Positions 19,150 to 26,828 of a DNA stretch of 64,000 nucleotides are shown here, one piece after another. The DNA comes from Nitrosarchaeum koreense MY1 (GTDB lineage: Archaea > Thermoproteota > Nitrososphaeria > Nitrososphaerales > Nitrosopumilaceae): the NCBI RefSeq assembly GCF_000220175.1, contig NZ_AFPU01000001.1, positions 779,512 through 843,511 on the forward strand. Reading direction: 5' to 3'. The notes beneath the pieces are model-generated. The model was not told where the DNA came from, did no database searches, and saw only the letters and a list, made by a program, of their open reading frames with translations. Numbering within the stretch: position 1 is the stretch's first letter; the number at the start of each line of letters is the position of its first letter. A program made the translations under genes and the position numbers.

Positions 19150-19173
19150 GTTCTCGTTCTAGAGAGTTAGAAC
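19150..19173. promoter_or_regulatory. Imperfect palindrome upstream of tandem HTH genes
   Basis: A 24-bp sequence bounded by GTTCT and AGAAC, symmetrical at 8 of 12 position pairs, just upstream of the TATA box for the 19105 gene and directly before the cbtA stop. It could be an operator or part of the cbtA 3' end. Confidence 0.3.
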
Positions 19174-19175
19174 AA

Positions 19176-19904
19176 TTAATTAAAAGCAGACTTCAATTCA
19201 TTATCCGGCTTGAAATGATTCCAAAGAGAGCCTAAAATTATACCCAAAGATAACCAATAAATTGAAACTGCCACTGCAGACATCATTCTAAAATGATCAA
19301 CTAAACTCATAGGTGCAGTGATTTTATCAGGATTTTCAGGCATTGCAAAAAACACCATTCCAATAAAAACAGCATATCCTAAAATCGCAATAAATTTTTT
19401 ATTCTTTAATTTTTTAAATATCTTGTAAAATCCTAAAGCTCCAAATCCGGAAATTGCAATAAAAGTTAGAAACAATATTGATCTTAATACAACAGTATCA
19501 GGATCACCAACGGTTGGTGGATTTGCTGGGTATTTTAAAAAGGGAATAAAGTAAATTGCAAGCCACATTATTCCTGCTAAAATTAGAGATTTACTCACAT
19601 AAGATTTTCCAGGTAAAGAGTGTCTTGAGAGTACAAAAATAATTCCAAACAAAGAACCAATGGATATTCCTAAAATTGCACCAGCTAAAACTTGACCACT
19701 TTTTTGCCAATATCGATAAGAATCAAATTCTACTCTGAATTCAGGAGTGTCTTTTGCTTCGCCTGAAGCAAAAAGATGTTGATTTTCAATTCCAATTGCC
19801 TGATCTAATGAAGGCTCGACAAATACAAGATTAGCAGCACCATGAATTAGTCCTGCCGATAGACCTGAAATTAAAACAATAACAATAAAAAGAAATGTTC
19901 TCAT
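19176..19904 (-). CDS. cbtA: CbtA-type metal (cobalt) transporter subunit
   Basis: 242 residues with about six transmembrane helices and the CbtA layout: first helix LSAGLIHGAANLVFVEP, a conserved extracytoplasmic loop with EFRVEFDSYRYWQKSGQVLAGAILG-type sequence, and the FLKYPANPPTVGDPDT loop. CbtAB proteins are predicted cobalt transporters supplying B12 synthesis. Preceded by cbtB 12 bp upstream on the same transcript. Metal specificity is from family annotation, not visible in the sequence. Confidence 0.8.
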   Translation of the reverse strand: MRTFLFIVIVLISGLSAGLIHGAANLVFVEPSLDQAIGIENQHLFASGEAKDTPEFRVEFDSYRYWQKSGQVLAGAILGISIGSLFGIIFVLSRHSLPGKSYVSKSLILAGIMWLAIYFIPFLKYPANPPTVGDPDTVVLRSILFLTFIAISGFGALGFYKIFKKLKNKKFIAILGYAVFIGMVFFAMPENPDKITAPMSLVDHFRMMSAVAVSIYWLSLGIILGSLWNHFKPDNELKSAFN

Positions 19905-19916
19905 CAGGTTAACCCC

Positions 19917-20132
19917 CTAATGACAAGGAAAACCAGCAGCGTGTCTCATATCATGAGTAAGTTCATGGATGTAAAGATCTTGAAATGCTTCTTCTCCATA
20001 TACCAAACTAAAGATATGTCCCTGATCAAATCCAACAACAAACAATCCTGCTGCAAAAACTATAGCTAATGCCACAATTGCGATTACAGGAACACTGTTT
20101 TTAGATGCATTAATTTGTCTTGATTGAGACAT
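19917..20132 (-). CDS. cbtB: CbtB-type metal transporter subunit
   Basis: 71 residues from ATG 20132 (an upstream in-frame TTG at 20150 would add six residues). One transmembrane helix is followed by a histidine-rich tail HELTHDMRHAAGFPCH, the hallmark metal-binding end of CbtB. The ATG start is preferred because the TATA box (TTTAAATA, 20153-20161) is centred about 26 bp upstream, predicting a leaderless mRNA beginning at this ATG. First gene of the cbtB-cbtA operon. Confidence 0.8.
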   Translation of the reverse strand: MSQSRQINASKNSVPVIAIVALAIVFAAGLFVVGFDQGHIFSLVYGEEAFQDLYIHELTHDMRHAAGFPCH

Positions 20133-20152
20133 GAAGTTTCCGTCAATCAAAC

Positions 20153-20181
20153 ATATTTAAATTCTTGGACAATTTGTCCAA
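20153..20181 (-). promoter_or_regulatory. cbtB promoter with 17-bp palindromic operator
   Basis: The minus-strand TATA box TTTAAATA is immediately preceded by TTGGACAA-T-TTGTCCAA (20165-20181), a perfect 8+1+8 palindrome covering the BRE position. A dimeric regulator bound here would compete with or recruit TFB. It also lies in the divergent region before the + gene at 20218. Confidence 0.6.
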
Positions 20182-20274
20182 TTAATAAAGAAAAATTATT
20201 GCAGGCTCAAAATATCAATGTTATTTTTAGATCGAACATACTATTGTTGTAAAATACAACAAAAAATTAAGAAA

Positions 20275-20502
20275 ATGAGAAATTTTGAATCAGAACAAAG
20301 TCAAAAAAAATATCAAAACATAATATCACAAACAATAGAAGCCTCATTAATTGATCTGTATGGAATAAACGGATACAAATCGATTATTCAAGCAATGATG
20401 AAAGAGTGCGATAAATCTGAAAAAGAAATTACAGGAAATTACAAACATTTTTCTAGTATGATTCAAAGAATTTTTGGAAAAATAGGAGATTCAAAATCCT
20501 AG
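20275..20502 (+). CDS. Small helical protein, unknown function
   Basis: 75 residues from ATG 20275 (MRNFESEQSQKKY); an ATG at 20218 would add 19 residues rich in Tyr/Cys that look less like the rest, so the shorter form is preferred. Helical, soluble, with a ...EASLIDLYGINGYKSIIQAMMKEC... centre. Divergent from cbtB with the palindrome between them. No family recognised. Confidence 0.5.
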   Translation: MRNFESEQSQKKYQNIISQTIEASLIDLYGINGYKSIIQAMMKECDKSEKEITGNYKHFSSMIQRIFGKIGDSKS

Positions 20503-20619
20503 AACCAATAAAAATGGAGATCAATAAAATTCAAAATATAAGCATGATTTTTCAAACATAACAAAAATATTTCAGGAGTTATTTATTGAATTTATATATC
20601 AACTTAGGCTAGAAGAATC

Positions 20620-21249
20620 CTGCGTAAAAATATTCAAATTTTACAAGATATTGTATCTAGAAAAGGTTCAAGCAAAGTACTCACATTTAGCATACCACAT
20701 GTTTTCAAGGCATTACAATTATTAGATAAGGAAGGTTTTGTTAGCAGAGCGACCTTTGCAAAAGAGATTCATTTAGGAGAAGGGGCAGTCAAGACATTAA
20801 TTTTACATTTGAAAAAAGCAGGGATTGTAAAGTCAACAAAGTCTGGGACCTTTCTTACAGAAAAAGGAAAAAAACTATCAAATCAAATAAAAAACACAAT
20901 AGCCAAAGAATGTAAAGTAAAAAAATCATCAATAATCCAAGGAAAATATAATCATGCGATTTTATTAAAAAAATATGCTGAAATGATCAAAACAGGTATT
21001 GAGCAAAGAGACTATGCAATTTTGTATGGGTCTTCAGGTTGCACTACAATGATATACAAAAATGAGAAATTAGTCTTTCCAGGAAATGAAAGAGAGTGTT
21101 TTCCTAGAGACGCAAAAACAAAAAAATACATCATTGAGAATTTATGCCCACATGAAGAAGATGTCATAATAATTTCATCATCAGATGATCCTTTTGTAGC
21201 AGAAATATCTGCAAAAAATGCTGCATTATGGACAATAGCAATTGGATAG
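20620..21249 (+). CDS. DUF4443-type transcriptional regulator, apparent CTG start
   Basis: About 209 residues if started at CTG 20620. The N-terminal ~85 residues form a winged helix (FKALQLLDKEGFVSRATFAKEI, then GEGAVKTLILHLKKAGIV) and the rest matches the DUF4443 layout (ILYGSSGCTTMIY, FPGNERECFPRD, DDPFVAEISAKNAALWT). No ATG, GTG or TTG exists in frame between the preceding stop (20605-20607) and TTG 20809, which would cut the HTH in half. A TATA box TTTATATAT (20591-20599) lies 25 bp upstream of CTG, so a leaderless CTG-initiated mRNA is likely. Confidence 0.7.
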   Translation: MRKNIQILQDIVSRKGSSKVLTFSIPHVFKALQLLDKEGFVSRATFAKEIHLGEGAVKTLILHLKKAGIVKSTKSGTFLTEKGKKLSNQIKNTIAKECKVKKSSIIQGKYNHAILLKKYAEMIKTGIEQRDYAILYGSSGCTTMIYKNEKLVFPGNERECFPRDAKTKKYIIENLCPHEEDVIIISSSDDPFVAEISAKNAALWTIAIG

Positions 21250-21290
21250 AACAAGGAAACTATTTACTAGAAAATAAAATCAATAAACCT

Positions 21291-21935
21291 ATGAAAAAGA
21301 ATTTTGTACTTACAATTCCAATCATAATAGGAATTTTGGCAGGTTTGTTCTTAGCATTTTATCCACAAACAGAAGATAATCCAAAAATATTAACTGAAAC
21401 AAATCTAATTCATAATGGCTCACCTATTCTAGGAGACCATTCAGCAAAAATTACAATTTTAGAGTGGGGTGATTATCAATGTACATTTTGTCATAAATTT
21501 CATCAAACCACACTAAATGCAATTAAACAAGATTTCATAAATACTGGAAAAATAAAGATGGTATTCAAAGACTTTCCATTAAATGGAGAAGATTCTATTT
21601 TGGCTGCAGAAGCAGCATATTGTGCTCAAGACCAAGGAAAATACTGGCAATATCATGATGAATTATACAAGAACTGGGCAGGCGAAAGAACAGGATGGGT
21701 TAATCGAAACTCGTTAGATAAATTTGCGACAACTGTGAAATTGAATTTAGATAAATTCAACACGTGTCTTGATAATCACAAATATTTAGATAAAGTAAAT
21801 CAATTACACCAATTTGGAAAAGAGATAGGTGTTGATGCCACACCGTATTTTCTAGTTTTTAATAATGAAAAAATAATCAAAATAAGAGGCAATCAACCAC
21901 TTGAAGTCTTTTTAAAATCCATTGATGAATTATAA
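21291..21935 (+). CDS. Membrane-anchored DsbA-like thiol oxidoreductase
   Basis: 214 residues from ATG 21291. One N-terminal membrane helix (FVLTIPIIIGILAGLFLAF) anchors an extracytoplasmic thioredoxin-fold domain of the DsbA/BdbD type with active site CTFC in WGDYQCTFCHKF and a cis-Pro loop VDATPYFLVFN near the end. It should form or isomerise disulfides in exported proteins. It follows the DUF4443 gene by about 40 bp. A longer frame back to 21228 overlaps that gene and is not preferred. Confidence 0.85.
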   Translation: MKKNFVLTIPIIIGILAGLFLAFYPQTEDNPKILTETNLIHNGSPILGDHSAKITILEWGDYQCTFCHKFHQTTLNAIKQDFINTGKIKMVFKDFPLNGEDSILAAEAAYCAQDQGKYWQYHDELYKNWAGERTGWVNRNSLDKFATTVKLNLDKFNTCLDNHKYLDKVNQLHQFGKEIGVDATPYFLVFNNEKIIKIRGNQPLEVFLKSIDEL

Positions 21936-21999
21936 TTTCAGGAATATAATGAACTGAACCAACCAAACTTAATATTCGTATAACAGGAAGCAAAAACAA

Positions 22000-23292
22000 A
22001 TGGAAAAGATCAACATAGAAAAAGTAGATTCTGTTAAACTTTATAAAATTAGAAAAATGTTAGAAGAACTTTCCCAAAAATCAGGAAGAGGAACCGAACT
22101 GATCAGTGTATACATCCCAAAAGGAAAACAACTACACGAAATTATAAGCACCTTACAACAAGAACAAGGAACTGCAGACAACATCAAATCGGATTTGACA
22201 AGATCACATGTAGTAGATTCGTTAGGCAAAGTAATTCAGAGATTAAAACTACTCAAAAAAACACCAGACAGAGGACTTGTGATGTTTTGCGGAGCACTAC
22301 CGCCTGAAGGAGGAGGTCCTTTAGGAAGCGAGATGGTAAAGGTATGGGAAATTGATCCTCCAAAAGATTTGAAACAATATCTTTACAGGTGTGATGATCA
22401 TTTTCATGTAGACATTCTAAAAGACATGTTAAAAGATGACAATCTGATTGGATTCTTAGCTATTGATGCCAAAGATGCCGGATGGGGATTATTACATGGC
22501 GACAAAATAGAGGTACTTTCACAGACAGGCTCTGGAGTAGCAGGGAAACACAGACAAGGAGGGCAGTCTGCAAAAAGATTCCAAAAATTAAGAGAGATGG
22601 AGCTTTCATATTTTTACAACAGAGTTGCCGGAACAACAAGAGAATATTTTATTGATATTTATCCTGTAAAAGGATTAATAATTTCAGGTCCTGGACCTAC
22701 AAAAGAAGATTTTATCAATGGAAATTATTTAGAATATAGATTACAGAATATGATCATCAACACATTAGATTGTGGATATTCTGGAGCAGAGGGAATTAGA
22801 GAGGCATTTGCAAAGTCTGCCGAACTTTTATCAGATTTCAGAATGGTGGAAGAAAAGAAGCTAATCGAAGACTTGTTCAGAGAGATAAACTCCCATTCAG
22901 GGTTAGGAGTATACGGATTACAAGATGTGATTGAACTTTTGAAAAATAATGTGGTAAAAACTTTGATCATCACAGATGACACAAACTTAAATCGAGTTGA
23001 AGGAAAATGTCGCAGATGTCAAAATATTCAAGAAATAATTGTTGAAAGAAGAGACGTCATTCCAAAAAAAACAGAATACTCAAGCAAACCCTGCCCTGCA
23101 TGCAATGCAATGGAAGTTGAACCAAACGAACAAGATATAGTAGATTACTTGGAACTTCTTGCTGCTAAAACAGGAAGCAAATTAGAAGTGGTTTCAGGAA
23201 GTGCAGAGCATGGAACTATGTTATCAAGCTTGGGTAAAGTGGGCGCCATACTTCGATACAATCCAGGCCATACTAAGGAAGCAAAGATTTGA
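22000..23292 (+). CDS. prf1: Peptide chain release factor aRF1
   Basis: 430 residues, complete. It recognises all three stop codons and triggers hydrolysis of peptidyl-tRNA. Stop-codon motif NIKS at 61-64, catalytic GGQ at 187-189 in KHRQGGQSAKRF, and C-terminal domain with a zinc-type CRRC...CPAC insertion (GKCRRCQ and KPCPACN). Single-copy housekeeping gene. The 3' end overlaps the convergent HIT gene by 20 bp. Confidence 0.95.
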   Translation: MEKINIEKVDSVKLYKIRKMLEELSQKSGRGTELISVYIPKGKQLHEIISTLQQEQGTADNIKSDLTRSHVVDSLGKVIQRLKLLKKTPDRGLVMFCGALPPEGGGPLGSEMVKVWEIDPPKDLKQYLYRCDDHFHVDILKDMLKDDNLIGFLAIDAKDAGWGLLHGDKIEVLSQTGSGVAGKHRQGGQSAKRFQKLREMELSYFYNRVAGTTREYFIDIYPVKGLIISGPGPTKEDFINGNYLEYRLQNMIINTLDCGYSGAEGIREAFAKSAELLSDFRMVEEKKLIEDLFREINSHSGLGVYGLQDVIELLKNNVVKTLIITDDTNLNRVEGKCRRCQNIQEIIVERRDVIPKKTEYSSKPCPACNAMEVEPNEQDIVDYLELLAAKTGSKLEVVSGSAEHGTMLSSLGKVGAILRYNPGHTKEAKI

Positions 23293-23680
23293 TTTTTCTT
23301 GCAAGAATTGAAAGTTCATCTGTATTTGAGATTGAACGTTTTGTCCAAATGGTTCCTTTGTGATTATATCTTGGAATAATGTGGACATGAACATGAGGGA
23401 TGATCTGTTTTGCAGCCCTTCCGTTGTTTTGTCCAAGACTAAATGCATCAGCATTGGTTGCAGATAAAATGGCATTAGCTATTTTTGGAACTATTGAAAA
23501 CAAGTCACCAACTGCTTTTGAATTCATATCGGTGATTCTTTCATGATGTTTTTTTGGAACTACCAAACTATGGCCTACATCTATAGGATATTTGTCTAAA
23601 AATGCAACATGTGATGAGTCTTCATATAGAATATGAGCATCTTTAACTCCGGATAATATATCACAAAAAATGCAACTCAT
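23273..23680 (-). CDS. HIT family nucleotide hydrolase
   Basis: 135 residues, HIT fold: N-terminal CIFCDI with a CxxC zinc pair, FLDKYPIDVGHSLVVPKKH, and the catalytic histidine triad HVHVHIIPR (about residues 97-105). Members hydrolyse dinucleoside polyphosphates or nucleotide-aminoacyl adducts in the cytoplasm. Convergent with prf1. Confidence 0.9.
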   Translation of the reverse strand: MSCIFCDILSGVKDAHILYEDSSHVAFLDKYPIDVGHSLVVPKKHHERITDMNSKAVGDLFSIVPKIANAILSATNADAFSLGQNNGRAAKQIIPHVHVHIIPRYNHKGTIWTKRSISNTDELSILARKIKSLLP

Positions 23681-23757
23681 AATAAAATTAAATTTTTTGT
23701 TCTTATTATTGTTTCATGGATGAATAGATCAAAGTATTAACTTATCATATCAATATT

Positions 23758-24225
23758 TTATTGAATAATTAACAATCCTTTCATCTCGGGATGAATGGTA
23801 CAGTGATAAGCATATTCGCCAGATTTATCTGCCAAAAAGTTAATTGATTGAGATTCAAAATATCCAAGATCTTTTGAATGTACATTAAATTCATCGATGT
23901 TAAAATTATGAATTGATTTTTCATCAGGAGTATTTTTAATTTCATTAATTATATGCAGCGAAACAAGATTTCCTTTGGCAATATTCAAAGTAGGACTAGT
24001 CATTCCAGGACGAGGAGCCTGTTTTCCACCTCTACTTGATTGATGACTAAACAAATAATGACCGTCATCTGATTGTCCAGTTTTAATCAATATATTTTCT
24101 GGAACTAAAAACACTGGATAATCCACATTGACTGGAATTAGAGATTGATATGCATAATAACCGCCTGTTATAATGACTACAAGAATTACAATACCGATTA
24201 GTTTCATAATTGAAAATTTCATCAT
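23758..24225 (-). CDS. Membrane-anchored cupredoxin (type-1 copper protein)
   Basis: 155 residues. One N-terminal membrane helix (IMKLIGIVILVVIITGGYYAY) is followed by a small cupredoxin domain. The C-terminal copper loop YHCTIHPEMKG supplies Cys, His and Met ligands; the fourth ligand is probably the His in the SIHNFNID segment. It could carry electrons on the outer face. Copper proteins of this kind are abundant in ammonia-oxidising archaea. No partner gene is adjacent. Confidence 0.85.
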   Translation of the reverse strand: MMKFSIMKLIGIVILVVIITGGYYAYQSLIPVNVDYPVFLVPENILIKTGQSDDGHYLFSHQSSRGGKQAPRPGMTSPTLNIAKGNLVSLHIINEIKNTPDEKSIHNFNIDEFNVHSKDLGYFESQSINFLADKSGEYAYHCTIHPEMKGLLIIQ

Positions 24226-24246
24226 TTGGAGCGCCAGTTTATCTCA

Positions 24247-24408
24247 CTATTTTTTTCTCAAGATAATTTGCATTAACGCATCTTTGGAATAATCTATGCC
24301 ATGTTCTTCATCAGTGTGTTTTCCAAATTCTTCGATTACGTGTGCAATTTCACCCTCTGCTACAAAATCACACTCAAATCCATAGTCATTACATCGCAAT
24401 TTTATCAA
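24247..24408 (-). CDS. DUF1059-type small protein
   Basis: 53 residues from TTG 24408. The sequence begins MIKLRCNDYGFECDFVAEGE and continues to HTDEEHGID, the DUF1059 signature. No ATG is available in frame. A minus-strand TTAATTTAG TATA-like box near 24437 gives a transcription start close to the TTG. The palindrome TTAACATTGTTAA (24447-24459) overlaps this promoter. Function of the family is unknown. Confidence 0.7.
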   Translation of the reverse strand: MIKLRCNDYGFECDFVAEGEIAHVIEEFGKHTDEEHGIDYSKDALMQIILRKK

Positions 24409-24446
24409 ACTATATTTTTTGCATAACCGATAGTAATAAGCCTAAA

Positions 24447-24459
24447 TTAACATTGTTAA
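24447..24459. promoter_or_regulatory. Palindrome TTAACATTGTTAA, copy 1
   Basis: Perfect 6+1+6 palindrome between the divergent DUF1059 gene (minus) and wHTH gene (plus), overlapping the DUF1059 promoter. First of four copies in 1.4 kb. Confidence 0.6.
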
Positions 24460-24547
24460 GTAGGATTCCAACTCAAAATATAGTCTAGAAAATTACATTC
24501 AAAAATCCATTAGAAAATTAGATTAAGTGAACTATTACATGTAATGT

Positions 24548-24883
24548 ATGGCTGATTCTCGTAAATATCGTGACAGAATGTACATCATAAAGGACATAAT
24601 ACTTACCCTTTCAGAATATGGCCAGCTGAATCAGACAGCATTGTTTAGTTTTTGCGGATTAAACATATCAAAACATAAGGGAATTTTAGATAATTTGGAA
24701 TTAAATGAAATGATTAAGAGAGAAGAAGTTTCGGAAGGAAAAAGAACCATTACGATTTTCAAAGTGACGCAAAAAGGAATGAATTTTTGTCATGAGATCA
24801 TAGAACCCTATGAAAATCTATTTCCAAGAGGGGGAAAATTCTCCGAAGAATCATTCAAACTCGGGGGTTTACTCTTCATCTAG
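24548..24883 (+). CDS. Small winged-helix regulator
   Basis: 111 residues. Predicted winged helix: YIIKDIILTLSEYGQLNQTALFSF, recognition helix NISKHKGILDNLELNEMI, wing EGKRTITIFKVTQKGM. This resembles the single-domain archaeal regulators of the MarR/ArnR type. It lies beside palindrome copy 1 and is the nearest candidate regulator for the four-site set. Its 3' end overlaps the convergent membrane-protein gene by 15 bp. Confidence 0.75.
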   Translation: MADSRKYRDRMYIIKDIILTLSEYGQLNQTALFSFCGLNISKHKGILDNLELNEMIKREEVSEGKRTITIFKVTQKGMNFCHEIIEPYENLFPRGGKFSEESFKLGGLLFI

Positions 24884-25240
24884 ATCATATTGAGATGAAA
24901 TAGATTGATCAAGTTGTTCTTTTTTCTTCAGATAGTTATAGTAGCGATTATTCCATTTACTAAGCGAGTTAAACTGCCTCAATCCAGCAACTAACCAGAT
25001 GCCCGATGTTACCAATATCACTATAACCGTAACCATCAACAAAATGCCAAAATCACCTTCTTGTTCTATTAAAAGTAAAAATTTTGGATGAGTAGATAAA
25101 TACAATGAAATTATTATTGCAAGCGGAGCCAGAATAAGAGCAGATAAAGAAACACCCAACATAATGCCCTTTAGATGTTGAATTTTTTCAATAAATCCAT
25201 CCATTGAACTTAGAATATCGTTTCTCTCGTCATTTAACAA
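24869..25240 (-). CDS. Two-helix membrane protein with coiled-coil ends
   Basis: 123 residues with two transmembrane helices (about 31-54 and 66-90) flanked by charged helical ends, the C-terminal one lysine/glutamate rich (YLKKKEQLDQS). No family recognised. A minus-strand TATA box (TTATATAA, near 25265) about 26 bp before the ATG predicts a leaderless mRNA. Confidence 0.65.
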   Translation of the reverse strand: MLNDERNDILSSMDGFIEKIQHLKGIMLGVSLSALILAPLAIIISLYLSTHPKFLLLIEQEGDFGILLMVTVIVILVTSGIWLVAGLRQFNSLSKWNNRYYNYLKKKEQLDQSISSQYDLDEE

Positions 25241-25284
25241 ATCTAGACAACCCCTTGTTTCAAATTATATAACACACATTAATT

Positions 25285-25500
25285 CTATCGCATAGAGGTA
25301 TTTAGAATATACTTAACATTGTTAATGTGAAATTTAGTTTGTTCTGTTTTTGTTTGTACGTGACTTTGTTCTAAGAAGAGAATGACAACAAATACAACGA
25401 AGGTTTTGTGTTTTAATGAATATTGAACAAAACGAGCATCTTTTTTGTCCATTTTCATATTTCCTAGTAGAGAATTGGATAACTTTATGCAATACACATA
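25285..25500 (-). CDS. Possible small membrane protein
   Basis: An open frame containing MKMDKKDARFVQ, a hydrophobic stretch (FVVFVVILFL) and a polar tail ends at 25285. It would make a small protein with one membrane helix, but palindrome copy 2 lies inside its 3' part and the overlapping frame is also open, so coding is uncertain. The precise start was not fixed. Confidence 0.3.
   Translation of the reverse strand, partial: YVYCIKLSNSLLGNMKMDKKDARFVQYSLKHKTFVVFVVILFLEQSHVQTKTEQTKFHINNVKYILNTSMR
25313..25325. promoter_or_regulatory. Palindrome TTAACATTGTTAA, copy 2
   Basis: Identical to copy 1. On the minus strand it abuts a TATA-like AAGTATAT, about 70 bp upstream of the 25240 membrane-protein gene. 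Confidence 0.55.
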
Positions 25501-25525
25501 TACCATTACAACGATAAGTCATGAT

Positions 25526-25630
25526 CTAAGGGAATTTTTTTCTCCCAATTTGAAATTTTTCTAATCTCCACCAATCATCGTCTCGTTTAGAAGCAAGGTT
25601 TTCATCTTCTTTGTCTTCCTTTTTCTTCAT
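25526..25630 (-). CDS. Charged microprotein (34 aa)
   Basis: 34 residues starting MKKKEDKEDENLASK and containing DDDWWRLEKF. Strongly charged with a Trp pair; no family recognised. It reads away from the structured RNA at 25714. Too short for routine gene calling, supported only by a clean frame from an ATG. Confidence 0.45.
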   Translation of the reverse strand: MKKKEDKEDENLASKRDDDWWRLEKFQIGRKKFP

Positions 25631-25665
25631 GTTATTAAATTCATGAATTTTTTAATAAAAGTAGA

Positions 25666-25678
25666 TGAACAATGTTAA
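25666..25678. promoter_or_regulatory. Palindrome copy 3 (12 of 13 matches)
   Basis: TGAACAATGTTAA lies five bases upstream of the TATA-like ATCTAAATAC (25683-25692), which in turn is about 26 bp upstream of the 5' end of the structured RNA at 25714. Confidence 0.55.
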
Positions 25679-25713
25679 GCATTATCTAAATACCAAAGAT
25701 CAAAAATATTACT

Positions 25714-25842
25714 TATGCAGAAGCACATATCTACTCCAAAGGAAAAATTCCAAGAATTCATAAATTTGCATATCAGCAATGCGTAGTTTCATTTACTGCC
25801 TAAGACACGGGAATTTTTCTAAGATAAGCTTCTGCATTTTTG
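25714..25842 (+). ncRNA. Predicted structured RNA with own promoter and T-run terminator
   Basis: Three nested perfect stems are visible: ATGCAGAAGC (25715-25724) with GCTTCTGCAT (25828-25837); TATCT (25728-25732) with AGATA (25822-25826); GAAAAATTCC (25742-25751) with GGAATTTTTC (25810-25819). Together they make 25 bp closing a ~58-nt apical region that can form GCAT/ATGC. The outer stem runs straight into TTTTT. A TATA-like box at 25683-25692 places the transcription start at the first paired base. A 23-codon frame inside is probably incidental. Not matched to any RNA family I know. Confidence 0.65.
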
Positions 25843-25875
25843 TTCATATTTTAGATCAAGAACAAAAAAACTAAG

Positions 25876-25888
25876 TTACCATTGTTAA
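25876..25888. promoter_or_regulatory. Palindrome copy 4 (12 of 13 matches)
   Basis: TTACCATTGTTAA lies across the TTG start of the C2H2 gene, at the position expected for its transcription start given CATATTTTAG at 25845-25854. This suits repression. Confidence 0.55.
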
Positions 25889-26109
25889 GTGATGTTTTAG
25901 TACAACTAATTTCTGCGGAATGTGTGGAATTTAAAACAAAAATTTCAAAGAAAATAGCCGTTCCTAGTTTGAAAAATGTATTCAAAAAGGATCCTCAATT
26001 TACAAACGAGTGTAGAATTTGTAACATGAAATTTACGGATTCAGAAAGAACAAAGAAACACATGATTAAGGCTCACTCAAAACCAAAGCGCGAAAGACAA
26101 GATCACTAA
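25882..26109 (+). CDS. C2H2 zinc-finger protein
   Basis: 75 residues from TTG 25882 or 61 from GTG 25924. The C-terminal part is a classical single C2H2 finger: CRICNMKFTDSERTKKHMIKAH (two Cys, 12 residues, two His). The basic N-terminal half (KTKISKKIAVPSLKNVFKK) could contact nucleic acid. It precedes the tandem Lrp-like gene by 2 bp, so the pair forms an operon. Confidence 0.7.
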   Translation: MLSDVLVQLISAECVEFKTKISKKIAVPSLKNVFKKDPQFTNECRICNMKFTDSERTKKHMIKAHSKPKRERQDH

Positions 26110-26111
26110 AA

Positions 26112-26636
26112 ATGGCAAAAGCATACGTCATGATAAATTGTGAATTGGGTTCAGAAAAGGAAATCATTGCCTCACTGAGAAAAATTGTTGGAGTAAAAGA
26201 GGCCCATGGCACACTTGGTCTTTATGATATTGTGATACAATTAGAATCACCTACTGAACAAAATATTCAAGAAATTGTTACTAAAGTAATTCGTAAAATG
26301 CCAAAAATTCATTCTACAGTTACTTTAACCAGATCAGAATCAGGGGAATTATTTCAAGCATCGGAGAAGCTAATTGGGATGATGTTAGGTCAGAATAAGG
26401 CTCAAGCATATGTAGTCATTCACTGTGATAAAGGAGAAGAGTTTCCAACATTAAAAAATCTCAGCCATATTTCTGAAGTAAAAGAAGCAGATGTGGTTTT
26501 TGGGTTTTACGATGTTATTTGTAAGATAGAAACCTCAAATAACAAAACATTGGAAAACATAATCACAAAGGGCATCAGAAAATTGCCTCATATTAAAACC
26601 AGTATGACTCTTAACATAATCAATGAGCAAGGATAA
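26112..26636 (+). CDS. Tandem Lrp/AsnC ligand-binding (RAM) domains without HTH
   Basis: 174 residues with two consecutive RAM domains (about 1-78 and 95-170). Both show AYVxIxC, a gap of some 20 residues, VKEAxxxxGxYD, then a second half ending in IRKxPxIxxxxTL. No DNA-binding domain is present, so it probably senses an amino acid or partners with a full-length Lrp. Translationally adjacent to the C2H2 gene, with start ATG just behind its stop. Confidence 0.85.
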   Translation: MAKAYVMINCELGSEKEIIASLRKIVGVKEAHGTLGLYDIVIQLESPTEQNIQEIVTKVIRKMPKIHSTVTLTRSESGELFQASEKLIGMMLGQNKAQAYVVIHCDKGEEFPTLKNLSHISEVKEADVVFGFYDVICKIETSNNKTLENIITKGIRKLPHIKTSMTLNIINEQG

Positions 26637-26828
26637 GTATATTTTATCTGAAAGAAACACCAGAGTTCAGTTTACTTCCGATTTATCATTTTTTTAGGTA
26701 TAAAGCAATACAAGTGATGATAGTGAATCATTTCTTTTTTGGAGAAAAATTAATTTTCACATAATAATGTCAAGGTCAAATTTTCATCGAACAGTTAATT
26801 AGGGTAAATTTTTGATTTATGATTAATC

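Noticed and set aside
25714-25785. 23-codon protein (MQKHISTPKEKFQEF...)
   Set aside because: It begins exactly in the paired arm of the structured RNA and shows no protein-like feature; the RNA explanation accounts for more of the sequence.
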